Positions 39,831 through 48,267 of a stretch of 64,000 nt of DNA are shown here, one piece after another. The position numbers and the translations under genes were made by a program. The notes under the pieces are model-generated. The model made no database searches and had not been told where the DNA came from. It saw only the letters and a list, made by a program, of their open reading frames with translations. Source of the stretch: Micromonospora sp. NBC_01740 (lineage in GTDB: Bacteria > Actinomycetota > Actinomycetes > Mycobacteriales > Micromonosporaceae); the NCBI RefSeq assembly GCF_035920365.1, contig NZ_CP109150.1:7130001-7194000 (forward strand), given 5' to 3'. The number at the start of each line of letters is the position of its first letter. The first letter of the stretch is position 1.

Positions 39831-42698
39831 TCAGGGCAGGGTCCACTTCTGGTTGGCGCCGGTGTGGCAGGTCCACAGGTGCACGGCCTGGCCGTCGGTC
39901 GGGGTGTTGCCCGAGACGTCCAGGCACTTGCCGGTCTGCGGGTTCTTCAGGGTCCCGTCCGCCTGGGCCGACCAGTTCTGGGCGCCGGTGCCGTTGCAGC
40001 CGTACAGCTGGATCTTCGTGCCGTCGGCGGACCCGCCGCCGGAGATGTCCAGGCACTTGCCCAGCGCCTTCACCGTCGAGTTCGGCGTCACCGTCCACGT
40101 CTGCGCGGCGCTGCCGTTGCAGCCGTAGATCTGGATCTGGGTGCCGTCGGCGGTGGCCGCGTTGCGTACGTCCAGGCACTTGCCGCCGAGCCCGACGACC
40201 GGGCCGGTGCGGGCCCCCGCCGAGCCGGTGGTGAAGGCGAACGTGTCCACGTCGTAGAGCGCGCCGGTGCCCGTGCCGGCGAACGTGAGGTAGAGCGTGC
40301 CGGTGCTGGCCGGCGCCCCGGAGATGCTGCCGCTGACCGTGGTGAACGCGTCCCAGGCGCCGGTGACCGGCACGGTCGCGGAGCCGAGCACGGTGCCCGT
40401 CGGCGAGCCGAGCCGCACCTGGAGGGTGCCGCCGGCGCCGGCCGAGGAGACCCGGGCGCTGAACGAGGTCGCGTTGTCGATCCGGTACGGCTCGAACGCG
40501 ATCCAGTCGCCGTTGTTGATGTCGCCGACGGTCCTGCCGCCCTCGGCGGTGCCCTTGTCGAAGGTGCCGACGCCGGAGGAGGTCTTGAAGTGCTCCGCCT
40601 GGCGCTTGCGCGGCTGGAGGGTGTGCTGCTTGTGCGTGGTCAGCCCGCCCGCGTCGGTGTACTCGGCGTCGAAGACGGCGAAGATGTTCGCCGCGTCGTC
40701 GTGTTCACCGTCGACGGGGATGGTGATCGAGCCGGAGCAGCCGTTCTTCGAGGTGATCTGGTGGCCGTGGTTGTCGTGGCCCAGCACGTACGTCATCTTG
40801 ACCTTGGTGCAGTCGATGGCGGCGTCCTCGGGGTCGGTCACCGTGATGCTGAACGGCACGGTGTCGCCGTAGCTGAACAGCTTGCCGTTGGCCGGGCTGT
40901 TGATGGTGACCGTGGGCGCGGTGTTGCCGACGCCGATCTGCACGTTCGCCGTGCCGGTCGCGCCCTGGGGGTCGCGTACGGTCAGGGTGACCTGGTAGGT
41001 GCCGTTGGCGGTGTACGTCTTGCTGGGGTTGGCCGCCGTCGAACTGGTGCCGTCGCCGAACGCCCAGGAGTAGGTGAGCGCCCCGCCCTCCGGGTCGCTG
41101 GACCCGGCCGAGGAGAAGTTCACGGTCAGCGGGGCCGCGCCGGAGGTCTTGTCGGCCGCGGCGACGGCGGTCGGCGCCCGGTTGCCGCCGGCGATGTAGT
41201 CGTAGCGGTAGAGCGCCGAGTTGGCGTCGCCGTTGAAGTAGCCGGTGCCGTAGTCGAGGATGTAGAGCGCGCCCTCGGGCCCGAACGCCATGTCCATGAT
41301 CTGCTTGCCGTTCCACGGGAACGTGTCGATGCCGCCCGGGCTGCCGTCGGCGTTGAGGTGGATCGGCTTGACCCAGCCCCGGCCGAGTTCGCCGGCGAAG
41401 AACTGCCCGTCGAAGGACTGCGGGAACTTGGTGGTGGAGTTCAGCGCGGCGTCGTAGCGGTAGACGGGGCCGCCCATCGGCGACTCGGAGCCGCCGCCGA
41501 ACTCGGGCGGGGTGCCGGCGTCGCCGGCGTACCGGATCCAGGCCGGCTTCGCCCCCGGCAGGGTGGGCAGGCCGGTGTTGCGGAACGAGTTGTTGGTCGG
41601 CCCGCCGGAGCAGTTGTACTTCGCCCCGGCGGTCCCGGCGGCGAAGTCCCACTCGGCGTACGTCTCGGTGGCGGTGTTGGTGCCGGTGCAGTACGGCCAG
41701 CCGTAGTTGCCGGGCCCGGTGACCCGGTTGAACTCCACCTGGCCACTCGGCCCCCGGGCGCTGGTGGTGCCGGCGTCCGGGCCGTAGTCGCCCACGTAGA
41801 CGATGCCGGTGGCCCGGTCCACGCTCATCCGGAACGGGTTGCGGAAGCCCATGGCGTAGATCTCGGGGCGGGTCCGTGCGTCCGAGTCGACGAACATGTT
41901 GCCCGCCGGGATCGAGTACGTGCCGTTGGCGTTCACCTTGATCCGCAGGATCTTGCCGCGCAGGTCGTTGGTGTTGGCCGCGCTGCGCTGCGCGTCGTAC
42001 GCGGGGTTGCGGTTGGTGCGCTCGTCGATGGGCGCGTACCCGGCCGAGTCGAACGGGTTGGTGTCGTCGCCGGTGGAGAGGTAGAGGTTGCCGGCGGCGT
42101 CGAAGTCGATGTCGCCGCCGACGTGGCAGCACATGCCCCGGTCGGCGGGCACGTCGAGGATGTCGACCTTGCTGCCGGTGTTGATCGTGAAGTCGGCGTT
42201 GAGGGTGAACCGGGAGAGGCGGTTGACGCCCTGCCAGGCCGAGAAGTCGGTGCCGGTCGCCGGCGCGTCGCCGGCCGGTGTGGACAGCGGCGGGGCGTAG
42301 TAGAGGTAGATGTGCCGGTTGCTGGCGAAGTTCGGGTCGGCCCCGACGCCCTGCAACCCCTCCTCGTCGTGGGTGTAGACCGGCAGCGTGCCGATCACGG
42401 AGGTGGTGCCGGCGGAGTCCGTACGCCGGACGGTGCCGTTGCGGGCGGTGTGCAGGACCGACCGGTCGGGCAGCACCGCGATCGTCATGGGCTCGCCCAC
42501 CTCGGCGACGCCCTTGGCGAGGGTGACCTGCTGGAAGTCGGTACCGACGATGGGGTGGGCCTGGGCCGGGCCGGGGCCGCCCAGCGTGGCCGGGCCGGCG
42601 CCGAGGGCGACCGTGCCGGCGGTGGCGGCCAGCAGCAGCGCCGAGGCGGCGGAGAACCGTCGTCGGAGCCGTGGGGTGGGGGCGTCCTGGGTGGACAT
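39831..42698 (-). CDS. secreted PQQ-type sugar dehydrogenase + PKD + CBM + ricin-B-lectin protein
   Basis: A 955-aa exported enzyme. Long signal region to ~48 ending AQA; a glucose/sorbosone dehydrogenase six-bladed propeller ~50-480 (ADPNFASNRHIYLYY, GRGWVKPIHLNADG, VYVGDYGPDAG); PKD domain ~505-590 (YSWAFGDGTSS); a second Ig-like region; CBM6-like ~690-815; ricin-B-lectin ~825-955. ATG 42698 behind GGAAGGGA. The upstream 53-bp element matches the one before the ROK regulator, so it is probably controlled by that repressor. Confidence 0.88.
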   Translation of the reverse strand: MSTQDAPTPRLRRRFSAASALLLAATAGTVALGAGPATLGGPGPAQAHPIVGTDFQQVTLAKGVAEVGEPMTIAVLPDRSVLHTARNGTVRRTDSAGTTSVIGTLPVYTHDEEGLQGVGADPNFASNRHIYLYYAPPLSTPAGDAPATGTDFSAWQGVNRLSRFTLNADFTINTGSKVDILDVPADRGMCCHVGGDIDFDAAGNLYLSTGDDTNPFDSAGYAPIDERTNRNPAYDAQRSAANTNDLRGKILRIKVNANGTYSIPAGNMFVDSDARTRPEIYAMGFRNPFRMSVDRATGIVYVGDYGPDAGTTSARGPSGQVEFNRVTGPGNYGWPYCTGTNTATETYAEWDFAAGTAGAKYNCSGGPTNNSFRNTGLPTLPGAKPAWIRYAGDAGTPPEFGGGSESPMGGPVYRYDAALNSTTKFPQSFDGQFFAGELGRGWVKPIHLNADGSPGGIDTFPWNGKQIMDMAFGPEGALYILDYGTGYFNGDANSALYRYDYIAGGNRAPTAVAAADKTSGAAPLTVNFSSAGSSDPEGGALTYSWAFGDGTSSTAANPSKTYTANGTYQVTLTVRDPQGATGTANVQIGVGNTAPTVTINSPANGKLFSYGDTVPFSITVTDPEDAAIDCTKVKMTYVLGHDNHGHQITSKNGCSGSITIPVDGEHDDAANIFAVFDAEYTDAGGLTTHKQHTLQPRKRQAEHFKTSSGVGTFDKGTAEGGRTVGDINNGDWIAFEPYRIDNATSFSARVSSAGAGGTLQVRLGSPTGTVLGSATVPVTGAWDAFTTVSGSISGAPASTGTLYLTFAGTGTGALYDVDTFAFTTGSAGARTGPVVGLGGKCLDVRNAATADGTQIQIYGCNGSAAQTWTVTPNSTVKALGKCLDISGGGSADGTKIQLYGCNGTGAQNWSAQADGTLKNPQTGKCLDVSGNTPTDGQAVHLWTCHTGANQKWTLP
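39837..40210. repeat. ricin-domain DNA repeat, copy 2
   Basis: Partner of 37657-38030; differences are mostly silent or clustered around variable loop positions (for example WTCNG versus YGCNG). Confidence 0.85.
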
Positions 42699-43011
42699 GG
42701 GTGTGCCGTCCCTTCCTGACGAGTGACTGCCAGGGCGGGCGCGCGCCGTCGCGCCGGATGCCGTAGCGGGGGATGCGGTCGGCCCGCCGGGGTGCCGTGC
42801 CCGGCCGGCCGCGACCTGCGAGGGATGGAGTGGACCCCATCGATCGGAGGTCACCAGTCGATGGGTTCCCGCGCCGCCGGTTCACCTCGACGAAACAGAT
42901 TCGTGATGGCCCGACATTAAATGGCGAGCATCGATGTGTCCATACCTTCCGCCGATTCGGCACCAACTTTCGTCGATCCCGTCAAAAGTCGCCGCCTGCC
43001 GGAGCCGCGAC
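42699..43011. other. 313-bp intergenic region
   Basis: Upstream of the dehydrogenase gene and downstream of the polyprenyl synthase stop. AT-rich section 42895-42990 contains the operator-like element; the rest shows no gene. Confidence 0.5.
42936..42988 (-). promoter_or_regulatory. operator-like element shared with the ROK operon
   Basis: This 53-bp stretch aligns without gaps to 58112-58164 (about 38 of 53 positions identical by eye), with GTGTCCA, GCCGATT, AACTTT and CAAAAG conserved. The core ACTTTCG...TCAAAAGT is an imperfect palindrome. It lies ~240 bp before the dehydrogenase ATG. Confidence 0.6.
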
Positions 43012-44079
43012 TCAATGGGGACGGTCGACGGCCTGGGCGGCGAGGGCGGTCAGGGCGGCACGGGCCTCGGCGGTCACCGGGGTGGACCCCAGGGCCGCCA
43101 GGGCGGCCTCCGCGCGTACCCGGATCATCTCCTCGATCCGCTCGCGGGCCCCGGTGCCTTCGATGATCTTCCGCAGCTCGCCGGCGCCGTCACTGTCGAG
43201 CGCCGGGTTGCCGAACAGCTCCCGCAGCCGCGCGGCCTGCGCCCGGTCGGCGGCGCCCCGGGCCAGCGCCATCATCACCGTCGGCTTGCCCTCCCGCAGG
43301 TCGTCCAGGATCGACTTGCCGGTGACCGTCGGGTCGCCGAAGACCCCCAGCACGTCGTCGCGCAGTTGGAACGCGTCGCCCAGCGGGTCGCCGAACTCGG
43401 CCAGCGCGGCCAGCAGCTCCGGCCCGGCCCCGGCCAGCGTCGCCCCGATCTGCAACGGCCGGGTGACCGTGTAGCGGGCCGCCTTCATCCGGACGACGGT
43501 CAGCGCGCTCGCCACCGACCCGTCGCCCACCCCGGAGACCAGGTCCAGGTACTCCCCCGCGATCACCTCGGTGCGCATCAGCGCGTAGACCGCGTACCCC
43601 CGGTGCACCCGCCCCGCGTCCAGGCCGCACTCGTGGAACATCTGGTCGGACCAGGCGGCGCAGAGGTCGCCGCAGAGCAGCGCGGTGTTGCGCCCGTACG
43701 CCTCGGGGTCGCCGCGCCAGGACGAGCGGGCGTGCAGGTCGGCGAAGAGCCGGTGCACCGACGGCCCGCCCCGGCGGCGGTCGCTGCCGTCCAGGATGTC
43801 GTCGTGGATCAGCGCGAACGCGTGGAACAGCTCCAACGCGGCGGCGGCCGTCACGATCGGGGCGCCGTCGGGGCCGCCCGCGCCCCGCCATCCCCAGTAG
43901 CAGAAGAGCGGGCGCAGCCGCTTGCCGCCGGCCAGCACGAACCGGTGCAGCGCGGTGAAGACGCCCCGGGGCGCGCCGTCCGGCCAGTCCCGGCCCTGCC
44001 GGTCGAGGAAGGCGGCGAGCGCGGCGTCGAACCGCGCCCGCAGCCCGCTCGTGTCGGTCGGGGCGACGACGGCGGTCAC
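43012..44079 (-). CDS. polyprenyl (isoprenyl) diphosphate synthase
   Basis: A 355-aa trans-prenyltransferase of the IspA/GGPPS family. First aspartate-rich motif HDDILDGSDRRRG, second QLRDDVLGVFGD, plus GGKRLRP near residue 52 and the KT-like step KAARYTVTRPL. It elongates FPP or GGPP-type chains; length is not predictable by eye. GTG start in a 4-bp overlap with the phosphodiesterase gene, last of the ebo-like cluster, so it likely supplies the lipid donor for the UbiA-type enzyme at 49251. Confidence 0.92.
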   Translation of the reverse strand: MTAVVAPTDTSGLRARFDAALAAFLDRQGRDWPDGAPRGVFTALHRFVLAGGKRLRPLFCYWGWRGAGGPDGAPIVTAAAALELFHAFALIHDDILDGSDRRRGGPSVHRLFADLHARSSWRGDPEAYGRNTALLCGDLCAAWSDQMFHECGLDAGRVHRGYAVYALMRTEVIAGEYLDLVSGVGDGSVASALTVVRMKAARYTVTRPLQIGATLAGAGPELLAALAEFGDPLGDAFQLRDDVLGVFGDPTVTGKSILDDLREGKPTVMMALARGAADRAQAARLRELFGNPALDSDGAGELRKIIEGTGARERIEEMIRVRAEAALAALGSTPVTAEARAALTALAAQAVDRPH

Positions 44080-45515
44080 GCCTCCTCCCCGGACGGTCCC
44101 GCCGACGCCGGGGTGGGCGACCCGGCCGACGCCGGTGCCAGCCCCGCCAGCTCCAGCAGGAGTGCCTTGACCTCGGTCGCGGCGACCCGGTCCCGCGCGG
44201 CGGACGGATCGGAGCAGAGCAGCACCGGCCCGTCCGCCGGATCGGCCGGGAGCCGGCCGTGCGACCCGCGCACCGCCCGGGCGCCGGCGTCCAGCCCCAC
44301 CACGCTCATCAGGTAGCGCATCCCGAGCTTCTTGCGCGCCAGCGCCACGGCGGCCCGCCGCTTCGCCGCCAACGGTGCGGCCGGGTCGAGAAACAGCTCC
44401 GCCGGGTCGTAACCCGGCTTGCGATGAATGTCCACCAGCCGGGCGAAGTCGGGCGCGCGGGCGTCGTCGAGCCAGTAGTAGTAGGTGAACCAGGCGTCCG
44501 GCTCGGCGACGAGCACCAGCTCCCCGGCGCGCGGGTGGTCCAGCCCGTGCGCGGCCCGGCCGTCGGCGTCGAGCACCTCGGCCACCCCGGGCAGCCCCGC
44601 GCAGAGCGCCGCCACCGCCGGCACGTCGGCCGGGTCGCGGACGTGGACGTGCGCCACCTGGTGGTCGGCCACCGCGAAGGCCCGCGAGGTCCACGGGTCG
44701 AGGTACTCCATGCCGGCCTGGGTGTGCACCCGCAGCAGCCCCTCGGCGCGCAGCAGCCGGTTGACGTCGACCGGCCGGGAGACGTCGGTGATGCCGTACT
44801 CGGAGAGCACCACCACGGTCGCGTCCCGGGCGCGGGCGGCGTCCAGCAGCGGCCCGAGCACCCCGTCCAGCTCGGCCGCCGCCGCGGCGGCCCGGGGCGA
44901 CGACGGGCCAAAGCGTTGCAGGTCGTAGTCGAGGTGCGGGACGTAGACCAGGGTCAGGTCCGGCGCGTGGTCGGCGAGGATCCGCTCGGCGGCCCGGCAG
45001 ATCCACGCCGACGACGCCAGCCCCGCGCCCGGCCCCCAGTAGCTGAACAGCGGGAAGGTGCCGAGCCGGTCGGTGAGGGCGTCGTGCAGCTCCGGCGGGT
45101 CGGTGTAGCAGTCCGGCTCCTTGCGCCCGTCCGCCCGGTAGACGGGGCGAGGGGTGACCGTCCAGTCCACGTCGGCGCCCATGGCGTACCACCAGCAGAC
45201 GTTGGCCACAGTGAAGCCCGGCTCGACCCGGCGGGCCGCCTGCCACAGCTTCTCGCCGCCGACCAGGGCGTGGTGCTGGCGCCAGAGCAGCACCTCGCCG
45301 AGGTCCCGGAAGTACCAGCCGTTGCCGACGATCCCGTGCCCGGCCGGGAGCTCCCCGGTGAGGAACGTCGACTGCACCGGGCAGGTCAGCGCGGGCAGCA
45401 CGGTGCCCAGCTCCGCGCGGAAGCCGGCGTCGGCGACCGCGCGCAGCCGGGGCATGTGCGCCAGCAGGCGCGGGGTCAGCCCCACCACGTCCAGCACCAC
45501 CAGCCGCCGACTCAT
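44076..45515 (-). CDS. alkaline phosphatase-fold nucleotide pyrophosphatase/phosphodiesterase (EboF-like role)
   Basis: A 479-aa AlkP-superfamily enzyme. N-terminal metal site VVLDVVGLTP, nucleophile Thr in LPALTCPVQSTFLTG, YVPHLDYDLQRFG, VVVLSEYGITDV and a late His (DIHRKPGYD). No signal peptide. In ebo operons an alkaline phosphatase family protein accompanies EboE, and this gene directly follows the EboE-like gene (46-bp gap, bridged by a 17-codon ORF). It may remove phosphate or pyrophosphate from the prenylated intermediate. Confidence 0.85.
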   Translation of the reverse strand: MSRRLVVLDVVGLTPRLLAHMPRLRAVADAGFRAELGTVLPALTCPVQSTFLTGELPAGHGIVGNGWYFRDLGEVLLWRQHHALVGGEKLWQAARRVEPGFTVANVCWWYAMGADVDWTVTPRPVYRADGRKEPDCYTDPPELHDALTDRLGTFPLFSYWGPGAGLASSAWICRAAERILADHAPDLTLVYVPHLDYDLQRFGPSSPRAAAAAAELDGVLGPLLDAARARDATVVVLSEYGITDVSRPVDVNRLLRAEGLLRVHTQAGMEYLDPWTSRAFAVADHQVAHVHVRDPADVPAVAALCAGLPGVAEVLDADGRAAHGLDHPRAGELVLVAEPDAWFTYYYWLDDARAPDFARLVDIHRKPGYDPAELFLDPAAPLAAKRRAAVALARKKLGMRYLMSVVGLDAGARAVRGSHGRLPADPADGPVLLCSDPSAARDRVAATEVKALLLELAGLAPASAGSPTPASAGPSGEEA

Positions 45516-45561
45516 GCCGGCACCCCCGCGCCGTGTCGACGGTTCGCTCGCTGGCGCCCGC

Positions 45562-46764
45562 TCATCGCCGTACCTCCGCCGTCGCCGGGGCCGCCCGGCC
45601 CGCCGGCGCCAGGCCCAGGGCGACCAGCTCGGCGCGGGCGAAGGCCAGCTCCGCGGCGATGCCGGCGGCCAGCTCCGCGTCGGTGCGCGGGCGCCGCGCG
45701 GCCGGCAGCACCCCCCAGGTGTACGTCTCGACGTCGAGGTGGTCGCAGCCCGCCTCCGGCCCGGCGTAGAGCGTGGCCAGCGCGGCGCGCAGCACCGGCA
45801 GGGTCGAGCCCAGCGGCGGCTCGGGCGGGGCGTGCAGCGGCACGTGGTAGTGCACCCGCCACGGGCCGGGCAGCCGCGCGGCCAGGGCGGCGTCCAGGTC
45901 GTCGGCGGCGTGGGCGGGGTCGGCAGGGTCGGCCGCCCCCGCGCAGCCTGCCGCCCGGGTCTGGTGCAGGAAGCGCGGCTCCACCCAGCGTCGCAGCGCC
46001 GGCGTCGCCTCGGCGGGCGCCTCGATGGCGGCCGAGACCTGCACCTTCACCACCGGCAGCCCGGCCGTGCGCAGCCGGCCCAGCGCCTCGGCCGGCGCCT
46101 CCCAGGCGCAGGCGAGGTGGGCGAGGTCCAGGCAGACGCCGAGCCGGTCGGTGTCCACGCCGGCCAGGGCCGCGACGGCCTGCCCGGTGCTCTCCACCAC
46201 GCAGCCCGGCTCCGGCTCGAACCCGACCCGCACGCTCCGGCCGGTCGCCCGCTCGACGGCCGCGAGACCGGCCGCGAGCTGGTCGAGCCGGTGGCGGGCG
46301 GCGTCCACGCGGGCGGCGTCCCAGGGCCGCCGCCAGGCCAGCGGCAGGGTGGAGACCGAGCCCCGGGCCGCGTCGTCGGGCAGCAGGTCGGCGAGCACCC
46401 GCGCCAGATCCAGGGTGTACGCGAGCCGCGCGGGCGTGGTCCAGTCCGGGTGGTAGACGTCGCCCTTGACCACGGGCGCCTGGAAGGCCGCGTACGGGAA
46501 GCCGTTGAGCGTGACCACCTCCAGCCCCCGGGCGGTCAGCGCGGCCCGCAGCCGGCGACGGGCGGCCGGGTCGGCGGCCAGCTCGGCGGCGACCGGGGCG
46601 GCCAGCCACAGCCCGAGGCCGAGCAGGTCGGCGCCGAGCGCCTCGCGTACGGGCACGGCGTGGGTGTCCAGCTGGCGCAGGATGCCGGCGAGGTCCTCGG
46701 CGGGGTGCACGTTGGTGCAGTAGCCGAGGTGGACGGTGTCGCCGCCGGCGTGCCGCAGCCGCAT
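45562..46764 (-). CDS. eboE: EboE-like metabolite-traffic protein (sugar isomerase-fold)
   Basis: A 400-aa TIM-barrel protein starting MRLRHAGGDTVHLGYCTNVHP; LGYCTNVHPAED, TLNGFPYAAFQ, VGFEPEPGC and VCLDLAHLACAWE are the features I associate with the EboE family. The ATG overlaps the TatD-like stop (TGATG). EboE is needed for ebo-mediated metabolite export or prenylation in cyanobacteria and algae; the reaction is not established. Confidence 0.85.
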   Translation of the reverse strand: MRLRHAGGDTVHLGYCTNVHPAEDLAGILRQLDTHAVPVREALGADLLGLGLWLAAPVAAELAADPAARRRLRAALTARGLEVVTLNGFPYAAFQAPVVKGDVYHPDWTTPARLAYTLDLARVLADLLPDDAARGSVSTLPLAWRRPWDAARVDAARHRLDQLAAGLAAVERATGRSVRVGFEPEPGCVVESTGQAVAALAGVDTDRLGVCLDLAHLACAWEAPAEALGRLRTAGLPVVKVQVSAAIEAPAEATPALRRWVEPRFLHQTRAAGCAGAADPADPAHAADDLDAALAARLPGPWRVHYHVPLHAPPEPPLGSTLPVLRAALATLYAGPEAGCDHLDVETYTWGVLPAARRPRTDAELAAGIAAELAFARAELVALGLAPAGRAAPATAEVRR

Positions 46765-47630
46765 CAGCTGCCGCCGCGCAGGATCGAGTTGCCCGCCCAG
46801 GTGCCGATCGGCGGGTCGGCGGCGGCGTGCTCCAGGTCCGTCAGGTCGAGCCGACCGGACCGGCCGTAGAACTCGACCGGGTTGCGCCACAGCACCCGGT
46901 CCACGTCGTCGTCGGTGAAGCCGGCCAGCAGCATCGCCTCCCCGGTGGCCCGGGTGAGCAGCGGATCCGAGCGCCCCCAGTCGGCCGCCGAGTTGACCAG
47001 CACCCGCTCCGTCCCGTACGCCCGCAGCAGCTCCACCATGCGCGGCGGCGACATCTTGGTGTCGGGATAGATGGAGAAGCCCAGCCAGCAGCCGGTGTCC
47101 CGGACCAGCCCCACCGTCACCTCGTTGAGGTGGTCGAGCACCACCCGGCCCGGCTCGACGCCGGACTCGGCGACCACGGCGAGGCTGCGTTCGACGCCCC
47201 GCGCCTTGTCCCGGTGCGGGGTGTGCACCAGGGCCGGCAGGTCGTGGGCCACGGCCAGGGCGAGCTGGGCGGCGAACGCCTCGTCCTCCGCCGGCGTCAT
47301 CGAGTCGTAGCCGATCTCGCCGACCGCCACCACGGCGTCCTTGTCGAGATAGCGCGGCAGCAGGTCGAGCACCGGGCGGCAGCGCGGGTCGTTGGCCTCC
47401 TTCGGGTTCAGCGCGACCGTGGCGTGGTGGCGGATCCCGAACTGCCCGGCCCGGAACGGCTCCCAGCCGACCAGCGAGTCGAAGTAGTCGGCGAAGGAGG
47501 CGGGGCTGGTGCGGGGCTGGCCGAGCCAGAACGCCGGCTCCACCACCGCCCGGACCCCGGCGGCGGCCATCCGCTCGTAGTCGTCGGTGGTCCGCGAGGT
47601 CATGTGGATGTGCGGGTCGAAGATGCGCAT
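46764..47630 (-). CDS. eboB: TatD-family metal-dependent hydrolase (EboB-like)
   Basis: A 288-aa amidohydrolase-fold protein. FDPHIHMTSRT near the start gives the HxH metal pair; VAVGEIGYDS and VHTPHRDK add the Glu and His, and VNSAADWGRSDP the Asp. It matches TatD-like proteins encoded in ebo operons. ATG overlaps the EboA stop by one base (TGATG) and its own stop overlaps the EboE start the same way. Confidence 0.85.
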   Translation of the reverse strand: MRIFDPHIHMTSRTTDDYERMAAAGVRAVVEPAFWLGQPRTSPASFADYFDSLVGWEPFRAGQFGIRHHATVALNPKEANDPRCRPVLDLLPRYLDKDAVVAVGEIGYDSMTPAEDEAFAAQLALAVAHDLPALVHTPHRDKARGVERSLAVVAESGVEPGRVVLDHLNEVTVGLVRDTGCWLGFSIYPDTKMSPPRMVELLRAYGTERVLVNSAADWGRSDPLLTRATGEAMLLAGFTDDDVDRVLWRNPVEFYGRSGRLDLTDLEHAAADPPIGTWAGNSILRGGS

Positions 47631-48232
47631 CAGGCCTCCTGGATTTCGCGCAGCCGGGTGAGCAGGTCGGTCGCGTCCGCCGGCATGGCGCGCCCGGCGG
47701 CCTGCCGCTCGGCGGCCAGCGACGCGAGCATCGCGGCGAGTTCGCCGTCGGCGCGGGCGTCGAGGTCGTGCACCACGGCCAGCGGCACGCCGGTGAAGAC
47801 GCACTTGAGCACCGCCTGCCGCCAGGCGTCCGGGTCGAGGTGCCGGGCGTACGGGCCGAGGGCGGCGGCCAGCAGCCGGGTGTCGTTGGTGCGGATCGCG
47901 TCGTGCAGCAGTGGCGTCCCGGCCGCACCGACCGGCAGCAGCGGCAGCGCCTTGAGCACGGCCCGCTTCTCGGCGGCGTCGCCCTGCCGGTAGCGGGTCT
48001 CGGCGTGGGTCGCGTGGTCGGTCGGCAGCGCGGCCAGCAGCAGGGCCCGGGCCGCCTCGTCGGCGCTCCAGCCGGGTGCCCCGGGCAGCGGTGCCCGGCC
48101 GCAGCGCCGCCCGGCGGCAGCGAAGAACCGGTCGATCGTCGCCGGTTCGGCCGCCACCCGCCGCAGCGCCGTGTCGAGCCAGTCGGGTTCGGGTACGCCC
48201 CGCAGCGCGGCCCGCAGTGAATCCGGTGTCAT
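47630..48232 (-). CDS. eboA: EboA-domain protein
   Basis: A 200-aa helical protein (MTPDSLRAAL start, WLDTALRRVAAEP, GDAAEKRAVLKALPLLPVG, AVLKCVFTGVPLAVVHDLD) that fits the EboA family. GGGAGGAGACGGG precedes the ATG. No catalytic motif. EboA is the name-giving subunit of the ebo system, here fourth in the operon. Confidence 0.85.
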   Translation of the reverse strand: MTPDSLRAALRGVPEPDWLDTALRRVAAEPATIDRFFAAAGRRCGRAPLPGAPGWSADEAARALLLAALPTDHATHAETRYRQGDAAEKRAVLKALPLLPVGAAGTPLLHDAIRTNDTRLLAAALGPYARHLDPDAWRQAVLKCVFTGVPLAVVHDLDARADGELAAMLASLAAERQAAGRAMPADATDLLTRLREIQEA

Positions 48233-48267
48233 CCCGTCTCCTCCCTCGTGCTGCCGACGTGGCCCCG

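Noticed and set aside
39768..42719. Long plus-strand open frame (983 codons)
   Set aside because: Antisense shadow of the PQQ-dehydrogenase gene, low complexity.
45512..45565. 17-codon ORF bridging eboE and the phosphodiesterase gene
   Set aside because: Too short and unsupported; possibly only a translational coupling device.
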